The notes beneath the pieces are model-generated. The model was not told where the DNA came from and did not search any database. It was given only the letters and a program-made list of their open reading frames with translations. The position numbers were made by a program, and so were the translations under genes. From positions 1 through 64,000 of the forward strand of contig CAYFIB010000010.1 of assembly GCA_964342855.1 (NCBI GenBank): DNA of 64,000 nt. The letters run 5' to 3'. How positions within the stretch are numbered: position 1 is the stretch's first letter; the number at the start of each line of letters is the position of its first letter. The stretch comes from JBCBJX01 sp964342855. GTDB taxonomy: Bacteria; Pseudomonadota; Alphaproteobacteria; Caulobacterales; Parvularculaceae. Shown piece after piece: positions 51,639 to 60,447 of this stretch.

Positions 51639-52877
51639 CTACGCGCCGCGACCGACGACGAAGGTCGCGATAGTCGTCGCGCTGCCGCCGAGATTGAGCA
51701 TCATGAACTTGTCCGCGCCGTCGACTTGATAGTCGCCCGCCTGGTCCGTCACCTGCTTGGCGCAGTCGAGCATCATTCGTACGCCCGTCGCGCCGACCGG
51801 GTGGCCGCCGCCGATGAGGCCGCCGCTCGGATTGATCGGAAAGGCGCCGCCGCGCGCGATCCGTCCGTCCTCGATCGCTTTCCAGCTTTCGCCGGGCGCG
51901 GTCAGACCGAGATGGTCGATAACCATATACTCCGTAGTCGTAAAGCAGTCGTGGATTTCCGCGCCGCTGACCTGTTCGACCGACGAGATGTCGGCGCGCT
52001 TCAGCGCCGCGTCGATCGCTTTGCGCACGTGCGGGAACACAAGCTGTTCGCCTTCGGAGCGTTCAAGCTTCTCCTGATAGCCGATGTGCGCGGTCGTGTG
52101 CCCCCAGCCGTCGATGCGCGCGAGATCCGATAGAGCGAGACCGCGCTTTTTCGCGTAGGCGGCGGCGCGTTCTTCCGAGGCCAGAAAAACGACCGCGCCG
52201 CCATCAGAAACCTGCCCGCAATCCTGCCTGCGAATGCGCCCTTCGATCACCGGGTTGGCGTCGTCCTGATCGGTGAAACTTGCATTGGTGAAGTTCCATT
52301 TGCGCGTGTGGGCGTTCGGATTGCGCCGTCCGTTCTCGTAGTTGACCCGCGCGATTTCGGCGAGGTGGCGATAGTCGAGCCCATAGCGGCGCTCATAAAC
52401 GTCGCCGAGATCGGAGAAGACCGCCGGCCACGGATATGTCACGTCCGTCCACTCATGACCGGACCACATGGCCGGACCGCCGATATTGTGCGCCGCCTCG
52501 TCCCCTGGAACGTTGCGCATGATTTCGAGGCCGAGGACCGCGACGCAGTCATAGCGCCCCGCCTCGATTTCCGCCGTCGCCGAGAGCGCCGCCATGCTGC
52601 CCGAGGCGCAGGCCGCCTCATGACGCGAGGCGGGCTTTCCCCAAAACCGCTGGTCGGAGACGGCGAAAAACCCGCCGAGATGCCCCTGATGGCAGAATAG
52701 CTCTGCCGTAAAGTTTCCGACGTGGGCGGCGTCGATTTCATCCGCATCCAATTTCGCACTTGCGAGACCGCCCTCAAGCGTTTCGCGGAAGAGATCCGCG
52801 ATCTCCAGCCCCTCCCGCGCCCAGTTGCGAGCAAAATCAGTCTGATAGCCGCCGAGGATGTATACGGGTCGCGTCAT
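51639..52877 (-). CDS. SCP-x/SCP2-type thiolase, acetyl-CoA acetyltransferase family
   Basis: The 412-residue thiolase resembles sterol-carrier-type thiolases that cleave or condense branched or cyclic acyl-CoA esters. The nucleophile is Cys90 in HEAACASGSM, with catalytic histidines in GAEIHDCFTT and GGGHPVGATG. As in the SCP-x group, the C terminus (MMLNLGGSATTIATF) lacks the second catalytic Cys of classical thiolases. It lies at the edge of the accessory catabolic region and diverges from a nitronate-monooxygenase-like gene. A weak copy of the shared regulatory motif lies 59-84 nt upstream. Confidence 0.9.
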   Translation of the reverse strand: MTRPVYILGGYQTDFARNWAREGLEIADLFRETLEGGLASAKLDADEIDAAHVGNFTAELFCHQGHLGGFFAVSDQRFWGKPASRHEAACASGSMAALSATAEIEAGRYDCVAVLGLEIMRNVPGDEAAHNIGGPAMWSGHEWTDVTYPWPAVFSDLGDVYERRYGLDYRHLAEIARVNYENGRRNPNAHTRKWNFTNASFTDQDDANPVIEGRIRRQDCGQVSDGGAVVFLASEERAAAYAKKRGLALSDLARIDGWGHTTAHIGYQEKLERSEGEQLVFPHVRKAIDAALKRADISSVEQVSGAEIHDCFTTTEYMVIDHLGLTAPGESWKAIEDGRIARGGAFPINPSGGLIGGGHPVGATGVRMMLDCAKQVTDQAGDYQVDGADKFMMLNLGGSATTIATFVVGRGA

Positions 52878-52936
52878 GGGGGTGCCTCTCGATTGCTGCA
52901 GCGCCGTTGGCGAAGGCGCCTTTTCAGACTGATCCT

Positions 52937-52961
52937 ACGCGTTTAGTTTGATTATGCAATT
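52937..52961 (-). promoter_or_regulatory. weak copy of cluster regulatory motif, thiolase promoter region
   Basis: On the minus strand the core AATTGCATAATCAAACT matches the core at 54066 (ACTTGCATTGACATACC) at 11 of 17 positions and points toward the thiolase gene. It lies between divergent thiolase and nitronate-monooxygenase-like genes. The match is weak and may be chance. Confidence 0.35.
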
Positions 52962-53041
52962 GACCCATGCAGCGTCCGCCCGGCCTTTCCCGCCCGCGCC
53001 GCGCCCCTCGGGTCGCCGCGCAGAACGGGAGCGAAACGCCG

Positions 53042-53995
53042 ATGAACCGCCATGAGATCGTACGCCGACTATCCGCCGGACGCATGGGTCTGCCGCTTAT
53101 CGCAGCCCCCATGTTTCTGGTCTCAGGGCCAGAGCTCGTGCACGCCGCGCGCGAGGCGGGCGTCGCAGCCTCGTTCCCCTTTCCCAATGCGCGCACGCTG
53201 GAGACGCTGGACGCGTGGCTTTCGACGGCGTGCGGGCCGGAGACCGAGAAACTCGCGCCATTCGCCGCGAATATGGTGACGCACCGATCCTATGACCGTC
53301 TGCCGGACGAACTGGCGCTGCTTGAAAAGTACAAGCCGGAGATCGTCATCACCGCGCTGGGCGGTCCGAAACCCGTTCTGGAAACCGTGCACGGATATGG
53401 CGGCTTCGTTTTCGCGGATGTCAACGACGTCTACTTCGCGCGCAAGGCGGCCGAAGCCGGCACGGACGGTCTTGTTCTCGTCTCTTCAGGCGCCGGCGGA
53501 CACACGGGATCGATGTCGGCGTTCGCGTTTCTTGCTGCAGTGCGGGAATTTTTCGACGGCGTCATCGTCCTCGCAGGCGGCGTCACGAACGGCCAGGCCC
53601 TGCGGGCGGCGGAAGTTCTGGGCGCGGACTTCGCCTATATGGGCACCCGCTTCATCGCGGCGACCGAAAGCCTCGCAAGCCCGGAATACCGGGATATGGT
53701 GGTTGCTGCGGAATTCTCCGACCTCGTGCGATCGAACAAGCTGACGGGCGCCTACGCCTACTATCTACGCGCCAGCCTCGAGAAAATGGGCTACGATCCG
53801 GACGCCGCAGACCGCGAAGACGGACCCGACTTTTCGCAGTCGCAAAATCAGATCAAGGCCTGGCGGGATGTCTGGTCCGCCGGCCACGGCGTCGGCTCCG
53901 TCAAATCCGCCGAACCCGTCGCAAGCATCGTCGAACGTCTCCGTAGCGAGTATGATGACGCGTTGAAAACGCCCGCCTTCGCCGAACGCGGCTGA
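53042..53995 (+). CDS. nitronate monooxygenase/2-nitropropane dioxygenase-like flavoprotein
   Basis: The 317-residue TIM-barrel flavoprotein has family landmarks RMGLPLIAAPMFLVSGPELV, ADVNDVYFARKAAEAGTDGL, SGAGGHTGSMSAFAFL and ILAGGVTNGQALRAAEVLGA. Members oxidise nitronates with FMN, but many have other or unknown substrates, including enoyl-reductase-like roles. The ATG at 53042 follows GGGAG; an in-frame ATG at 52967 would add 25 unconserved residues. It stands between the thiolase and the TonB receptor in the accessory catabolic region. Confidence 0.85.
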   Translation: MNRHEIVRRLSAGRMGLPLIAAPMFLVSGPELVHAAREAGVAASFPFPNARTLETLDAWLSTACGPETEKLAPFAANMVTHRSYDRLPDELALLEKYKPEIVITALGGPKPVLETVHGYGGFVFADVNDVYFARKAAEAGTDGLVLVSSGAGGHTGSMSAFAFLAAVREFFDGVIVLAGGVTNGQALRAAEVLGADFAYMGTRFIAATESLASPEYRDMVVAAEFSDLVRSNKLTGAYAYYLRASLEKMGYDPDAADREDGPDFSQSQNQIKAWRDVWSAGHGVGSVKSAEPVASIVERLRSEYDDALKTPAFAERG

Positions 53996-54065
53996 AGGCG
54001 GCTTTTCGTCAGCGCAGCCATGGCGTTTCGGTCACAGCGCGACGGACAGAATGCAATTCAGGGCG

Positions 54066-54111
54066 ACTTGCATTGACATACCTTTTAGCGCGACACTAGC
54101 GTAAACATACC
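54066..54111 (+). promoter_or_regulatory. direct repeats of cluster regulatory motif, TonB receptor promoter
   Basis: Two same-direction copies lie before the receptor: ACTTGCATTGACATACC (54066-54082) and ACTAGCGTAAACATACC (54095-54111), 29 nt apart and identical at 12 of 17 positions. The first extends through CTTTTAGCG to 54090. It contains a TTGACA hexamer (54074-54079) that could serve as a -35 element. Related sequences precede the SDR-led operon and the HxlR gene. Confidence 0.65.
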
Positions 54112-54167
54112 AACGATAATGAGACCCGGCCGCCCCGTTCCGGGGCCGCCCCATGGGAGGAAACCGA

Positions 54168-56474
54168 ATGCGGCTCGCACTTACGACATCAGCGCTCGCG
54201 CTCATCATCGCCGCGGGAAGCGGCGGCGCCCTCGCTCAGGATACGTCTGACGAACAGGAAGTTCGCTCGTCGCCGACCCTCGACCAGATCATCGTCACGT
54301 CCCAGAAGCGTGAAACGCTTCTTCAGGACACGTCGGTCGCCGTTACGGCGCTGACCGGAGAGAACCTCGAGAAAGATCGCGTCCTCTCCTATGAGGATCT
54401 CGCCAATCGGACGACGTCGCTCTCCTTCACCGCGCTCTCGCCGCTCGATCAGGAATTCAACATCCGCGGCATCACCAATACGCGCCTCGACTCGCCGTCT
54501 GCGGACCAATCTGTCGGCATCTTCCTCGACGAAGTTTATGTCGGCCGCTCCGGTCTCTTCAATGCGGACCTATTCGATATCGAGCGCGTTGAAGTCATTC
54601 GCGGCCCGCAGGGCGTGCTCCTTGGGCGGAATGTTGTCGGCGGCGCGCTCAATATCATCACGGCGCGCCCGAGCTTCGAGAACGAGGGAAATGTCACTGT
54701 TTCGTACGGCACGTTCGATGAAACACTCGTCCGCGGCTTCGTCACCGGGCCACTCTCCGACACGGTCGCCGGACGCATCTCGTTCCAGTCGCGCAAACGC
54801 GACGGGTTCAACAAAGACATTCTGAACGGGCGCGACCTCGACAACCTGGACTCGGTCCAGCTTCGCGCCCAGCTTCTCCACCAGCCGGATGAAGCTGACT
54901 ATTCGGCGCGCCTCATTTTTGAGTACATGAAAGACGAGTCGAACGGGTTCCACTCCGTCGCGATCAACGGCCCCGATCCCGCAACGCAAGGTCCCTGGTC
55001 GCTTGCGCGCGAACAGGTTGGGCAGGCCCTCGGCCGCCCGCTCGACATCCGCGAAAGTCTGCCCGAACACCCTCTCTATAAGGGCGACGCGCTTGAAACG
55101 CCGCAGGCGCTGCTGCGCGAGTCCTACGGATTCAATCTCCAGATCTCTCGCGGGCTGGGCGATATCGCAACGCTGGAGAGCGTCACGGGCTATCGAAAAG
55201 GCGACGCCTTCAACATCTACGACCAGACCGGCATTGGCCCCAATAACGGCTTCAGCACGGTGCCGTTCATCTTCCGTTTCCCGGTGAACGAGGACGAAGA
55301 CATCCAGCAGTTCTCGCAGGAACTTCGCCTGGTCTCTGACGGTGACGGACCGTTGGACTGGATCATCGGCGGCTATATCCAGCACGATAACGTCGAGAAG
55401 CTCGACAAATTTTGGGCGGAAGTCACGCTCCCGTTGCCGACGCTTTCAGGCGAGTCGCACTGGTACAATGAGACGGATACAACCTCGTACGCCTTTTTCG
55501 CGCAGGCTGGCTTCCGATTCTCGGAAATGCTGCGCGTCGTCGGCGGCGTTCGGTACACGTCCGACGACAAACAGGGTACGGTGACAGGCATCGCGGTCGA
55601 GGATGGCGACGCCTTCAACCCAACCGACACGGTCGCGCTGACGCCGCTCGACGGCTCCTTTACCGAAGGCGACTCCTTCACCGTCGCTTACGGCGAAACG
55701 TGGGAGGAGGTGACGCCCCAGGCGACCATCGAGTTTTCGCCGACGGATAACGCGTTCTTCTACTTCACCGCCGCTCGCGGCTATAAAGGCGGCGGTTTCG
55801 AGGACGACCCGGCGAACCCGGCGGCCGCACAGGCCGGTTATGATCCGGAAACGGTGAATTCGCTGGAGTTCGGCGCGAAGCTCGACTTCTTTGACAATCG
55901 CGCCCGTCTGAACCTCGCAGCATTCTCCATGGACTATCAAGACCTGCAGGTGACGCAGACGGATGATGGCTGTCTCTGCAACATCACGGATAACGCCGCG
56001 GACGCGGAGATTCTCGGCGTCGAAGCCGAGATTCTGGTCGCTGCGACGGACAATCTTCAGGTCTGGGCCGCGGGCACCTGGCTCGAGACCGAGTACAACG
56101 AGTTCATCGACTCCAACGGCCTCGACAACTCCGGCAACTTCCTGCAGCGCACGCCGGAATATCAGTTCAATGTCGGCGCGGAACTGACCATGTCCGCCTT
56201 CGGCTTCGAGGACGCTCTGTCGGCGCGCGTCAATTACTCCTATCGCGGAGAGATGTACTGGGCGCCGGACAACTTCCAGACGGAAGACGCCTACGGCCTC
56301 CTCGACGCGCGGGTGTCCTTTGCACCGCTGGACGCCAACTGGCGGGTGTCGGCCTGGGGTAAGAACCTCGCCGATGAACTCTACCGCACGAACATCATCG
56401 CCTTCTTCGGCGATGAGGTCTCCCGCCTCGGCGCGCCGCGCACGTACGGCGTCGAGGTCGGCGTCGACTTCTAG
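54168..56474 (+). CDS. TonB-dependent receptor of the catabolic region
   Basis: The 768-residue outer-membrane receptor has a signal peptide (LALTTSALALIIAAGSGGAL, cleavage near LAQD), a TonB-box-like segment (LDQIIVTSQKRETLLQD), a plug (VAVTALTGENLEKDRV, IERVEVIRGPQGVLLGRNV) and a barrel ending in GVEVGVDF. A DGCLC motif in an extracellular-loop region offers a disulfide. The ATG at 54168 has GGGAGG in front. It probably imports the large or hydrophobic substrate of the neighbouring oxygenase operon, since it shares the upstream motif with that operon; this is inferred. Confidence 0.93.
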   Translation: MRLALTTSALALIIAAGSGGALAQDTSDEQEVRSSPTLDQIIVTSQKRETLLQDTSVAVTALTGENLEKDRVLSYEDLANRTTSLSFTALSPLDQEFNIRGITNTRLDSPSADQSVGIFLDEVYVGRSGLFNADLFDIERVEVIRGPQGVLLGRNVVGGALNIITARPSFENEGNVTVSYGTFDETLVRGFVTGPLSDTVAGRISFQSRKRDGFNKDILNGRDLDNLDSVQLRAQLLHQPDEADYSARLIFEYMKDESNGFHSVAINGPDPATQGPWSLAREQVGQALGRPLDIRESLPEHPLYKGDALETPQALLRESYGFNLQISRGLGDIATLESVTGYRKGDAFNIYDQTGIGPNNGFSTVPFIFRFPVNEDEDIQQFSQELRLVSDGDGPLDWIIGGYIQHDNVEKLDKFWAEVTLPLPTLSGESHWYNETDTTSYAFFAQAGFRFSEMLRVVGGVRYTSDDKQGTVTGIAVEDGDAFNPTDTVALTPLDGSFTEGDSFTVAYGETWEEVTPQATIEFSPTDNAFFYFTAARGYKGGGFEDDPANPAAAQAGYDPETVNSLEFGAKLDFFDNRARLNLAAFSMDYQDLQVTQTDDGCLCNITDNAADAEILGVEAEILVAATDNLQVWAAGTWLETEYNEFIDSNGLDNSGNFLQRTPEYQFNVGAELTMSAFGFEDALSARVNYSYRGEMYWAPDNFQTEDAYGLLDARVSFAPLDANWRVSAWGKNLADELYRTNIIAFFGDEVSRLGAPRTYGVEVGVDF

Positions 56475-56523
56475 GGAGACCACCCCTCATCACTGCTTAG
56501 CCTCCCGGCGACGCAGTTTCCTC

Positions 56524-56554
56524 ACCGGTCGCCTGAAAGGGCGGCCGGTTTTTT
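56524..56554 (+). terminator. intrinsic terminator after TonB receptor
   Basis: ACCGGTCGCC (56524-56533) pairs with GGCGGCCGGT (56540-56549) around a 6-nt loop, with one G-T pair, and is followed by a run of six T (56549-56554). It lies 50 nt after the receptor stop. Confidence 0.88.
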
Positions 56555-56571
56555 ATGGACCTCCCACAAAA

Positions 56572-56598
56572 AAAAACGGGCCCGATGAGGGCCCGTTT
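56572..56598 (-). terminator. intrinsic terminator of the minus-strand SnoaL/oxygenase operon
   Basis: ACGGGCCC (56576-56583) and GGGCCCGT (56589-56596) form the stem with a 5-nt loop; the A-run at 56568-56576 becomes a U-run on the minus strand. It lies just downstream of the last operon gene (stop at 56621). Confidence 0.9.
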
Positions 56599-56620
56599 GT
56601 TTCTGGTGCGGATGGGTCGC

Positions 56621-57148
56621 CTAGAACCGCGCGTAAGAAAGATCCTGTTCGTCCTTACGCCCCATGACCATGCGCGGGTCGTCCGGCTTGAACATGCCGA
56701 GACACCAGCCTTCGGCCTCCTCCATGTCGCGGTTCCAGTCGAACGTCATTTTGCGGTGGGCGATGCGCCACTCGCCATCGCGCTTCTCAAACCGGTCGCA
56801 GAGCCGCCCGCCGGTGAGCGTGTCCACTCTGGCGCCCGCATTGTCGAAACGCGCGAAGGTGAGGACATAGGTTTCGACGTAGGCGACGTCGCCATCGAGA
56901 TCGATGTGCGTGTTGCACAGATAATGCGCCATCACGCCCATCTTCCGGATGCGTTTCACCGCATCGCCGATATAGGCGTCCGCTGGTCCGGAGTACGCGT
57001 TCGCGTGCTCCTCGATCGCCCCGTCATGGTAGCAGGAGCGCAGAAGCGCCTCGTCGGCGCGATCAACGCCGCGGGCGTAACGTGACAGGACATCGTGGAT
57101 GTCCTGACGCGCCAGCATCGTTTCGACAGTGTTGACGTACCTCGTCAT
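56621..57148 (-). CDS. SnoaL-like (NTF2-fold) protein, operon gene 7
   Basis: The 175-residue alpha+beta-barrel protein has the SnoaL-like pattern IHDVLSRYARGVDRADEALL, RSCYHDGAIEEHANAYSGPA and a C-terminal EWRIAHRKMTFDWNRDM. Family members include scytalone dehydratase-like enzymes, ketosteroid-isomerase-like enzymes and ring hydroxylating-dioxygenase small subunits; the precise reaction is not readable. The ATG at 57148 follows GGAGGA. It is a clear paralogue of the protein at 59439-59975. It is the last gene of the operon, just before a terminator. Confidence 0.85.
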   Translation of the reverse strand: MTRYVNTVETMLARQDIHDVLSRYARGVDRADEALLRSCYHDGAIEEHANAYSGPADAYIGDAVKRIRKMGVMAHYLCNTHIDLDGDVAYVETYVLTFARFDNAGARVDTLTGGRLCDRFEKRDGEWRIAHRKMTFDWNRDMEEAEGWCLGMFKPDDPRMVMGRKDEQDLSYARF

Positions 57149-57169
57149 CAAGTTTCCTCCGTAGCGTTA

Positions 57170-58651
57170 TTATGCGGCGCGGGTTTTGGCGCCCGCCTCG
57201 ATCTGCTCATGGCTCGCCCATGTCGCGTGCGTGCCGCTGGTGATGCGCTGGGGCAGCATGATCCGACAGACAGGGCCCGCCTCGATGTTTTTCGCATCGA
57301 CGACGATGCACTCTGAGCGGTTTTCGTTCATGTCGGTGATGAAGCTGACGAGATAGCCGTCATCTTCGTCCTTCGCGTTTACGCGCGGCGCGAAAGGCGC
57401 CTCGCTGCCGAACCGGTTCTCGCCAAAATCGAGCGTCTGAGAGGTTCCCGTCTCATAATCGTGCTTCACGAGACCGGTGAACAGGAACCAGCCCGGCTTG
57501 GTGTACGTGCTGTAGAGGTAGCGCGTCCTCTCACCCGCATACTGAGTGTTGAACGAACCGAATTCCAGTATCCGATCGTCGAGACGCTCTTCCCTCGTTT
57601 CGCCGGTCTTCAGATTGAAGCGCCAGCGGTGCAGTTTCGGCTTCATGGAGTGCTCATCGAGATAGGCCATGAGCTGACCGATCTGCGGCTCCATGCCTTT
57701 CAGCGGCCCCGGCTGCGGGTCTTCCTGGAAATAGCCGTCGAGGACGATTTCATCGCCCTCCTCCCAGGCGTTCATCCAGTGGAGGACATAAGTCGGCTCC
57801 GCCTCGAACCAGCGGATTTCTGAGACGTCGCCATATCGCGGGACAATCGCGAAGCGCGTCGGAATATCCGGATAGAACCTCGCCGCGTGGAAGCCGAGCT
57901 TCAGAGCCTCCGGGTCCCAGAACAGGGGCAGATCGGCGATGATGGAATAGTTCTTCGTATACGCCATGTCGTGCGGCAGCCGCGGACCGGGAAGCTCGAT
58001 CGGAATGTAGTGCTTCAGCCGGTTATCCGCGCCGACGACGCCGTAGTGCATATAGGGCGCGTGTTTGGAGTAATTGAAGAACAGGAGCTCGCCGGTCGCC
58101 TCATCCACTTTCGGGTGCGCGGAGATGCCATCGATCGGCACCCAGCCTTCGGCGCCATACTGCTCCATCGTGTAGGGATCGATGCGGTAGCCCTCGCCGC
58201 ACTGATAGAATGTCGAGAGAATTTGACCGGCGTGAATGACAACGTCAGTCGATGAGGAGTCCTTGATGGACCCGTGCGCGCCCCAACCGGCACGTTCGGA
58301 CTTCTTCGGGTTTTCTGCGATCCCGGCCCAGAGCGCGCGCCCCGCCTCTTCCTCCGCGAGAAAGCCTTTCGTGCGGATGAACCGGTTGTGGTACTCCGCC
58401 TTCCCGTCGCGGAACGACATGACATGCACCATGCCGTCGCCATCGAACGGGTGGTAGAGCCCGATCGGGTCATGAACCGGATTCTCGCAGTTTCGAACGT
58501 AGACGCCCGAAAGATCGCGGGGGATCTCTCCCATCACCTCCATCTCCGTCGCGTCGTACTCCTTGGTGATCGGCGCCCACGCTCCATTGAGGTACGGGTG
58601 CTCGTTGGGCGTGATCGTGGATTTCACTTCATTGACGAGAACTGCGCTCAT
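57170..58651 (-). CDS. carotenoid oxygenase family protein
   Basis: The 493-residue protein is a seven-bladed-propeller non-heme iron oxygenase of the carotenoid/stilbene cleavage family (RPE65, ACO, lignostilbene dioxygenase). All four iron-binding histidines are visible: His179 (ISAHPKVD), His227 (LPHDMAYT), His291 (VLHWMNAW) and His475 (SGTHATW). Second-shell glutamates are plausible in AWEEGDEI and ILEFGSFN. It cleaves a C=C double bond with O2 in known members; carotenoid, apocarotenoid or stilbene substrates are all possible. It sits between an SDR and a SnoaL gene. Confidence 0.93.
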   Translation of the reverse strand: MSAVLVNEVKSTITPNEHPYLNGAWAPITKEYDATEMEVMGEIPRDLSGVYVRNCENPVHDPIGLYHPFDGDGMVHVMSFRDGKAEYHNRFIRTKGFLAEEEAGRALWAGIAENPKKSERAGWGAHGSIKDSSSTDVVIHAGQILSTFYQCGEGYRIDPYTMEQYGAEGWVPIDGISAHPKVDEATGELLFFNYSKHAPYMHYGVVGADNRLKHYIPIELPGPRLPHDMAYTKNYSIIADLPLFWDPEALKLGFHAARFYPDIPTRFAIVPRYGDVSEIRWFEAEPTYVLHWMNAWEEGDEIVLDGYFQEDPQPGPLKGMEPQIGQLMAYLDEHSMKPKLHRWRFNLKTGETREERLDDRILEFGSFNTQYAGERTRYLYSTYTKPGWFLFTGLVKHDYETGTSQTLDFGENRFGSEAPFAPRVNAKDEDDGYLVSFITDMNENRSECIVVDAKNIEAGPVCRIMLPQRITSGTHATWASHEQIEAGAKTRAA

Positions 58652-58686
58652 GTCGGGTCTCTTCAGCTTTCTGGATTGACGTTAAC

Positions 58687-59433
58687 TCACTGGGCGTTCA
58701 CGCGCGCCGCCATAGACGCCGCGAGCCCGGCCGGGTCGCGAGCGAGCGCGGCGCGCACGCTGATGGAATGCGGATCGGTGTCGTGTTCCGCGACGCCGCG
58801 GCGAATGGCGGCGAGACTGGAGACGGCGATATCTTCCGGCTCGGCCTGTTTCATGCCCTTCACATGCGCCGCCATGCGGGTGCGGACGGAGCCGACAATA
58901 AGCGCCGTAACTGTCGTTCCCTGCCCGGCGAGTTCAGCGCGAATGCAATCAGACGCGGCGCGCGCCGCGAACTTCGACGGGCTGTAACCGCCCATATCCG
59001 GCACGCCGACAATGCCGCCTGCGGAGAGAACATTAGCGATGGCGCCGCCGCCGTTCGTCCCGAGTGTCGGCGCGAAAGCGCGACACATGGATAGAAGGCC
59101 GAAGAAGTTCACCTCCATCTCCTGACGCGCCGTGCTCATGTCCGGCGCGCCGATGAGCCGCTGATGGCCGAAGTAGCCTGCGTTGTTTACGAGCAGATTG
59201 ACATCGCGGCACTGTTCCGCGGCGGCGGCGACATCGTCCGGGTTCGTGACGTCGAGCTTCACCGCGACCAGACGTTCCGGATCGTCTTTCGCGATCTCCT
59301 GGCCGTCTTCCAAAGTGCGGCTGCCGATATAGACGCGACGCGCGCCCTGTTCAAGCAAGGTTTTCACGAAGCCGAGGCCGATGCCCCGATTGCCGCCAGT
59401 GACGATGGCGACGCAGTTCTCAACTTCAAACAT
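58687..59433 (-). CDS. short-chain dehydrogenase/reductase, operon gene 5
   Basis: The 248-residue classical SDR has the cofactor motif TGGNRGIGLGF, the NNAG motif (LLVNNAGYFG) and the catalytic Tyr-Lys pair in GGYSPSKFAAR, with a serine in the preceding LSAGG strand. DVTNPDDV fits the dinucleotide specificity loop. It probably oxidises or reduces an alcohol/carbonyl of the catabolic intermediate. It is 5 nt downstream of a SnoaL gene and 35 nt upstream of the carotenoid-oxygenase gene, so cotranscription is very likely. Confidence 0.9.
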   Translation of the reverse strand: MFEVENCVAIVTGGNRGIGLGFVKTLLEQGARRVYIGSRTLEDGQEIAKDDPERLVAVKLDVTNPDDVAAAAEQCRDVNLLVNNAGYFGHQRLIGAPDMSTARQEMEVNFFGLLSMCRAFAPTLGTNGGGAIANVLSAGGIVGVPDMGGYSPSKFAARAASDCIRAELAGQGTTVTALIVGSVRTRMAAHVKGMKQAEPEDIAVSSLAAIRRGVAEHDTDPHSISVRAALARDPAGLAASMAARVNAQ

Positions 59434-59438
59434 CTTTC

Positions 59439-59975
59439 TCAGTCCTTGTAGAGAATATCATTCGGCTTTTTGCCGCCGCGCACCAGCACGGACGGGTCCG
59501 GCGCGATCATGCCGCGCCCCCACGTCTCCCGGAGAGCCATTTCGTGGTTCCACTCCCAGGAGAGCCGCCGCTTGGCGATCTTCCAGGCTCCGCTCCGCTT
59601 CTCGAAATCATCGATGAGACGGGCCGAGGTGATGCTGTCGAAAGCATCGTCGCTTCCCGCCTCGCCGCGCCGGGAGAATGTGGTGATATAGCATTCCGAA
59701 CGCGCCTTATCGCCATCGAGCTCGATGAGGATATTCGTGATGAGATGCGTCATGGTTCCCGCGGTCGGCAGCACCTTGCGGATCATGGCGACATATTCGT
59801 CGGCGGGTCCCTCGAATGTACCTCCATGGTTTTCATGGGCGTCCGGATGATAGCAGTCGGCGATAAGGTCGGCGTCGCCGCGGTCGGCGCCGCGGCAGTA
59901 TTTCACCAGAACTTCGTAGATCTGCTGCTTGTCGAGCAGAGCGTCGATGGCGGCTTCGCGGTCAGGATGGCTCAT
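59439..59975 (-). CDS. SnoaL-like (NTF2-fold) protein, operon gene 4
   Basis: The 178-residue SnoaL-like protein has QQIYEVLVKYCRGADRGDAD, CYHPDAHENHGGTFEGPADE and AWKIAKRRLSWEWNHEM, matching the paralogue at 56621 in layout (same ADR...CYH...GPAD...W pattern). The ATG at 59975 has AAGGAG with 6-nt spacing. A five-codon upstream ATG at 59990 overlaps the preceding gene. Isomerase, dehydratase or cyclase-type chemistry is possible. Confidence 0.87.
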   Translation of the reverse strand: MSHPDREAAIDALLDKQQIYEVLVKYCRGADRGDADLIADCYHPDAHENHGGTFEGPADEYVAMIRKVLPTAGTMTHLITNILIELDGDKARSECYITTFSRRGEAGSDDAFDSITSARLIDDFEKRSGAWKIAKRRLSWEWNHEMALRETWGRGMIAPDPSVLVRGGKKPNDILYKD

Positions 59976-59986
59976 GGTGCGCTCCT

Positions 59987-60421
59987 TCAAGCGACGGCCG
60001 GACGGTCAGCGAGTTCGGCGGCGAAGGGCGGCAGCGGCTCGCCCTTCGCGCCGGCGTCGCCGATCGCCCGATCAAAGTAGTCGCGCCAACCGCAGATGAG
60101 GTCGCCGCGAAATTCGATAACCCCCGCATACGGAATGACGACGACTTTGCCGTCCGCCGTATCAAACTCGTCCACGCCTTCGACGAACAGCGTGTCGCCG
60201 TTTTCAGCATAAGAGAAAATACGCCAACGCGGATTGCGGACGTTCTCCTTAAAGCTGTCGAGGAACTCCCGCGCGCCCTGCTTGCCGATTTTCGGCTCCT
60301 TGGTGGCGGCGGAATAGTGCCAGACCACATCGTCGGTCATGCGGTCGAGCACGGCGTCGATATCCTGGGTGTCGCGCCAGATATCAATCACCTCACGGAA
60401 GAGCTGCATTCGAGTGGCCAT
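59987..60421 (-). CDS. SnoaL/limonene-epoxide-hydrolase-like protein, operon gene 3
   Basis: The 144-residue protein has an NTF2 fold and, unlike its two operon companions, a limonene-1,2-epoxide-hydrolase-like pattern: DDVVWHYS, GKQGAREFLDSF and a C-terminal CGWRDYFDRA segment carrying Arg and Asp residues resembling the LEH catalytic Asp-Arg-Asp arrangement. This is suggestive only. AGGAGG lies just before the ATG. An epoxide hydrolase would fit an oxygenase pathway; polyketide-cyclase-like alternatives remain. Confidence 0.8.
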   Translation of the reverse strand: MATRMQLFREVIDIWRDTQDIDAVLDRMTDDVVWHYSAATKEPKIGKQGAREFLDSFKENVRNPRWRIFSYAENGDTLFVEGVDEFDTADGKVVVIPYAGVIEFRGDLICGWRDYFDRAIGDAGAKGEPLPPFAAELADRPAVA

Positions 60422-60447
60422 CGTTTCCTCCTATTCGTTTTCGGTTT

